The translations under genes and the position numbers were made by a program. A model generated the notes under the pieces. That model was not told the origin of the DNA and ran no database searches. It saw only the letters and a program-made list of their open reading frames with translations. Of a stretch of 10,399 nucleotides of DNA, positions 9,001 through 10,399 are shown one piece after another (the stretch's first letter is position 1; each line of letters starts with the position of its first letter). The stretch is from Deltaproteobacteria bacterium (lineage in GTDB: Bacteria; Desulfobacterota; Syntrophia; Syntrophales; UBA2210), in NCBI GenBank assembly GCA_011056825.1, contig DSBH01000084.1, forward strand, positions 1 to 10,399. Direction: 5' to 3'.

Positions 9001-9470
9001 AACGGTTCCTATCCATGGCCGGCAGTGACACCGGTAAAGCCGCACTCGGACAGATGAGCATTCCCTGCGTCCAGGTGGGAACAACGGATCTCGTGCAAGC
9101 TCCGAATGGTTCACAATACCTGTCCGGCGTGTACATGAACGACGTGCGCTTTTTCTCGTATTCCGCCGGTCAGGCGCCTGTTATCTGGGCGACGGGAGAC
9201 GTCGGTGGCAACTGGTCGGGTACCCCCTTTTCTGATTACGCAATTCTCACTGGACCAGGCTTCGAAGGAGCCGGAGTTGATTTCTTCATAAACCGTTGGG
9301 ACAGCAACCAGTGGGCTGCTCAGGTTTCTGCATACGAGGGAACTGTCGCGAGTCATACCATAGCCATTCAGGGCGGCGCGGCCGGCGCCTACACGGGGGA
9401 CACCAGCGGAACGTTCACCGGCACGGCTTCGGGCGTTGCGGGCCCGCCCGATCTGATTGGTTATGATTAA
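6096..9470 (+). CDS. large exported FecR-domain protein with repetitive beta-rich C-terminal region
   Basis: A 1124-residue protein with a clear RBS (AAGGAG, 6083-6088, 7 bases from ATG). Residues 1-27 are a signal peptide ending SSAAFAA. Residues about 29-181 are a FecR domain: VGDFLRTKSGGRLEVTFIDG (59-78) and VHTPTAVCGVRGTQFIV (127-143) are hallmark segments. Residues about 183-278 are a disordered-looking acidic, Gly- and Pro-rich linker. Residues 279-1124 are rich in Gly, Ser, Thr, Tyr, Trp and Asp with very few cysteines, and contain degenerate units around a G-[LIV]-[LIVM]-x-G core. I see no lipobox, LPXTG, PEP-CTERM or C-terminal barrel strand. FecR domains sense or bind ligands in the periplasm or at the surface; no TonB or sigma-factor partner is here. 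The upstream TPR-barrel protein is the likely partner for export or assembly. Function of the repeats is unknown. Confidence 0.85.
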   Translation: MNRYRVLACMLVLAGLFFVFSSAAFAAPVGTVTAVQGKADITRGDDPARPVALDDEVFVGDFLRTKSGGRLEVTFIDGTVSRMSSRSRLRVTEFLFDAGKREGTLDLLRGKVRSVVAGASPDSTYEVHTPTAVCGVRGTQFIVTFQNGVTRGATVSGTVYTYSRSRPGEVRVMEAGQGFTLTDPDDAPQVQDIPEEDLQRDLDDTSMGGDGDDGDDGSGGTSGTVGDDLASGDDGTSGTTPPDGTTGGLDPGSDPNAPPAIPPEPEPEPIIPESPVGDGVLSGSVSDAYSSTSFDALFDMTALTGTITLSGTIKAPSDESGYGYSDPGWIVPLYFDNDTGTMDGMFAGKTGSWEGILSSILFDSAENLYYLFGLPAGDTATTAGSGVELGEGAGFATLTPAADMPEESSFGVVETESGSPYPLSVMIGENYSSYYSGSEGGYDYTSFYVDSYITLLDRTHRGYIEFAHDYYTYSEGGSVESDLYSDGSAYFYPHDFVGVVPGIDLSHEVWTNLPASLYANNGGTAAVAAHDSGLIGGTYAESSWGTGLGDYTAMGTYDGDLGSGNYLWNSFVAFADGAETGWTDLENVAAMLRGDSFQTSNLAFTFTTGCWLFNDPETNDTALYGNTVGIYMDESGNAGLVYGSIPGGHYYPGMNMWMADGANIEFDAQGAYTLEGIDINPLAGYLYEDFPGGTISGAGAGASIEFIIPGDIGIGWGAYNLMFGSDDLPFSYANDFSGNPGEVDVAFFGRPVLDEAAYLIGILGSSWYDGLVDGSISGIFVSDKDHGILGGPFYGTYDDADGTWVGASSGTFEETDTFDNLFSSAWAGPWVNLYSGYFKNYAGSSISGGSMPFYEAFVAGTDLGVWAFDVNELYDQYGEVPPFFNTETLPGGPWTLFGYVNEETFSRSLIIDGTQWNEGPDGIAGSVAGSWITIDKALTGVIGGSITGEIIDGTTTWQAIARGVSIGTERFLSMAGSDTGKAALGQMSIPCVQVGTTDLVQAPNGSQYLSGVYMNDVRFFSYSAGQAPVIWATGDVGGNWSGTPFSDYAILTGPGFEGAGVDFFINRWDSNQWAAQVSAYEGTVASHTIAIQGGAAGAYTGDTSGTFTGTASGVAGPPDLIGYD
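6720..6810. repeat. low-complexity GAC/GGC-rich tract encoding the acidic Gly linker
   Basis: Imperfect GACGACGGC-type units recur here; GGGGACGACGGC occurs at 6726-6737 and again near 6789-6800. They encode the Asp/Gly-rich linker between the FecR domain and the beta-rich region. Such tracts can change length between strains by slippage or recombination. No exact long tandem array is present. Confidence 0.5.
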
Positions 9471-9502
9471 CTGGCACCGTGAATTTCTCAGTTATACGGA
9501 CC

Positions 9503-9535
9503 GGGGCGTCGCGATAAACCGCGCGCCCCTTTTTT
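9503..9535 (+). terminator. intrinsic terminator after the FecR-domain gene
   Basis: GGGGCG (9503-9508) and CGCG (9510-9513) pair with CGCG (9520-9523) and CGCCCC (9524-9529), with one bulged T at 9509 and a six-base ATAAAC loop. Six T residues (9530-9535) follow at once. It sits 32 bp past the stop codon and points rightward, closing the TPR-barrel/FecR operon. Confidence 0.9.
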
Positions 9536-9579
9536 CATTGTTGACGGAGTACCGTGCCCTGCTCACCTTTCTCCGGGGG

Positions 9580-10023
9580 TTACTGTTTCACCGGGAGTTC
9601 CACTTCGTAAAACTCGTCCCGGTCGCCTCGCCGCCGTCGGTTTTCCCAGAAGCGGTCGATGGCGGCGAAGAGCCAGAGCGCCTGACTGCAGGTGAAATCT
9701 TCCATTTTTTCAAGCAGATGGGGAACGCTCACGCCGAAATGGTTTCCAAGACGCTCGTATTTTTCCACGTCTTCCAGGTCCCAGAGAATCAGCAGGGGCC
9801 ACTCGTCGAAACGGTCCGCCTCGAAGTGTGCGTTCTTGAAGACCTCGCAGAGAAGGGCGCCTTCGGCGGGCGTAAAATACTCCGCCATGTCGCGCCCCGT
9901 CTCTTCCAGCCGGTCGAGACATGAAACGATCCGCTCCCGCAGGTCGTCGGAAATAGACACGTCCTTTCCGAACAACCGTTCGAGGAACACCACGGGAAGC
10001 GTAGTACCGTCAGGAGAACTCAT
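9580..10023 (-). CDS. hypothetical protein, 147 aa
   Basis: I do not recognise this protein. It is a 147-residue, acidic, mostly helical-looking soluble protein with no signal peptide or membrane segment. It is rich in aromatic and acidic residues (ADRFDEWPLLILWDLEDVEK; QALWLFAAIDRFWENRRRR) and ends ELPVKQ. The ATG at 10023 is preceded by AAGG about 7 bases upstream. Its composition looks protein-like, unlike the opposite-strand open frame. It lies about 50 bp downstream of tRNA-His on the same strand, so it may be transcribed from the tRNA promoter, and it converges with the FecR-domain gene. There are no catalytic motifs from which to propose a function. Confidence 0.7.
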   Translation of the reverse strand: MSSPDGTTLPVVFLERLFGKDVSISDDLRERIVSCLDRLEETGRDMAEYFTPAEGALLCEVFKNAHFEADRFDEWPLLILWDLEDVEKYERLGNHFGVSVPHLLEKMEDFTCSQALWLFAAIDRFWENRRRRGDRDEFYEVELPVKQ

Positions 10024-10041
10024 CGTGCAACCTTACCGGAG

Positions 10042-10057
10042 ACCCCCGGCCGGGGGT
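10042..10057. repeat. perfect 16-bp GC palindrome between tRNA-His and the 147-aa gene
   Basis: ACCCCCGGCCGGGGGT is a perfect self-complementary sequence. On the minus strand it lies after the tRNA 3' end and T-run, and 18 bases before the ATG of the 147-aa gene, so it would form a stem in that gene's leader. No T-run follows it on the minus strand, so it is not a standard terminator; a processing or translational role is possible. Confidence 0.55.
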
Positions 10058-10072
10058 TCAGGAATAAAAAAA

Positions 10073-10149
10073 TGGGGTGAGTGAAGGGATTTGAACCCTC
10101 GACCTCCGGGGCCACAACCCGGCACTCTAACCAACTGAGCTACACCCAC
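10073..10149 (-). tRNA. tRNA-His (anticodon GTG)
   Basis: On the minus strand the gene reads as a complete cloverleaf. The acceptor stem pairs GTGGGTG with CACTCAC (one G-T wobble), the D arm contains GCTCAGTTGGTTAGAG, the anticodon stem CCGGG/CCCGG holds loop TTGTGGC (anticodon GTG), and the T arm is GAGGG-TTCAAAT-CCCTT. CCA is encoded (complement of 10073-10075). The histidine identity pair is present: the base before the acceptor is G (complement of 10150), facing discriminator C (complement of 10076). Seven T residues follow the CCA directly. Confidence 0.97.
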
Positions 10150-10150
10150 C

Positions 10151-10378
10151 ACAGGTTTCATTGAAGGGGAATTTTCATACCACGAAGGCAGTCAAAGGGC
10201 AATAGAAATTCCATGCCCCTCGGTATACGCGCGAATCGGGTTTCGGGATTTCGTCATGCCTGTCATGGTCCCTTAATGAGGTATACCCCAAAGTTGTGGA
10301 TTGATGGTTGAATAAAAAAAGCGTACCCTTCGGTTCGTTGTGATCAGCAACAAAAAAACCGAATTGGAGGATACGCTT
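10151..10378. other. gene-free, less GC-rich stretch upstream of the last gene start
   Basis: I find no convincing coding region here. GGTATAC occurs twice (10222-10228 and 10280-10286), and GGAATTT (10168-10174) has a distant inverted copy AAATTCC (10206-10212). Base composition is visibly less GC-rich than in the genes to the left. The stretch may include the boundary of an insertion element, but no terminal inverted repeat can be confirmed because the other end is outside the window. Confidence 0.5.
10319..10378 (+). promoter_or_regulatory. nested stem-loop leader enclosing the RBS of the last gene
   Basis: Three nested inverted repeats precede the GTG: AAGCGTA (10319-10325) with TACGCTT (10372-10378); TTCGGTT (10329-10335) with AACCGAA (10357-10363); and GTTG (10337-10340) with CAAC (10348-10351) around palindromic TGATCA. 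The RBS GGAGG (10366-10370) falls in the internal loop opposite CCC (10326-10328), so the fold could limit ribosome access. Several transposase genes are known to be protected this way from read-through transcription; applying that here is inference. Confidence 0.5.
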
Positions 10379-10399
10379 GTGAAGAAGTCTACCGTGACA
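10379..10399 (+). CDS. start of a truncated gene, possibly a transposase
   Basis: GTG at 10379 has a strong RBS (GGAGG, 10366-10370, 8-base spacing) and opens a frame to the window edge, giving MKKSTVT with initiator Met. Seven codons do not identify a protein. The transposase suggestion rests only on context: lower GC, a structured leader enclosing the RBS, and a position just beyond a tRNA gene. Confidence 0.4.

Noticed and set aside
9457..9924. 155-codon open frame on the plus strand over the 147-aa gene
   Set aside because: Its start overlaps the FecR gene end, it would run through the strong terminator at 9503-9535, and it has no RBS. The minus-strand frame has the more protein-like composition.
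10167..10195. tRNA-His promoter on the minus strand (TTGACT, complement of 10190-10195)
   Set aside because: The -35 is good, but no acceptable -10 lies at 16-18 bp; the only TAT-like box is about 10 bp away, so I did not call it.
1..10399. CRISPR array or phage genes
   Set aside because: No regularly spaced direct repeats and no capsid, tail, portal or integrase-like translations were seen.

Overview
The window looks like chromosome of a moderately GC-rich Gram-negative bacterium, most likely a deltaproteobacterium (Desulfobacterota). This is inferred from the gene families rather than from a marker gene: a GT81-type glycosyltransferase, a MOFRL glycerate kinase, a DUF721/DciA protein, an outer-membrane TPR-barrel protein and a very large FecR-domain surface protein.

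Left part (1-4193) is mostly housekeeping and small-molecule metabolism. A glucosyl-3-phosphoglycerate synthase-like GT81 enzyme enters from the left edge (+). It converges on a two-gene minus-strand operon made of a short MoaE-like protein and a MOFRL glycerate 2-kinase. A DUF721/DciA-like gene is transcribed divergently from that operon, and its 3' end overlaps the 3' end of a convergent TrmN6-type methyltransferase gene.

Central part (4194-9535) is the most distinctive region. An AT-rich spacer carries a good sigma70-like promoter with a perfect 7-bp palindrome lying across its spacer and -10 box. It is followed by a two-gene operon. The first gene encodes an exported TPR protein with a C-terminal outer-membrane beta-barrel, in a Slam/type XI-like layout. 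The second, 17 bp downstream with a strong RBS, encodes a 1124-residue exported protein: signal peptide, FecR domain, acidic Gly/Pro linker, then about 840 residues of repetitive beta-rich sequence. A strong intrinsic terminator closes the unit. I read the pair as a candidate outer-membrane transporter plus surface-displayed substrate; this is inference.

Right part (9536-10399) holds an unrecognised 147-residue protein and tRNA-His(GTG) upstream of it, both on the minus strand. Then comes a less GC-rich gene-free stretch and the first seven codons of a rightward gene. That gene has a strong RBS embedded in a nested stem-loop, which could be the left side of an insertion sequence, though the window ends too soon to tell.
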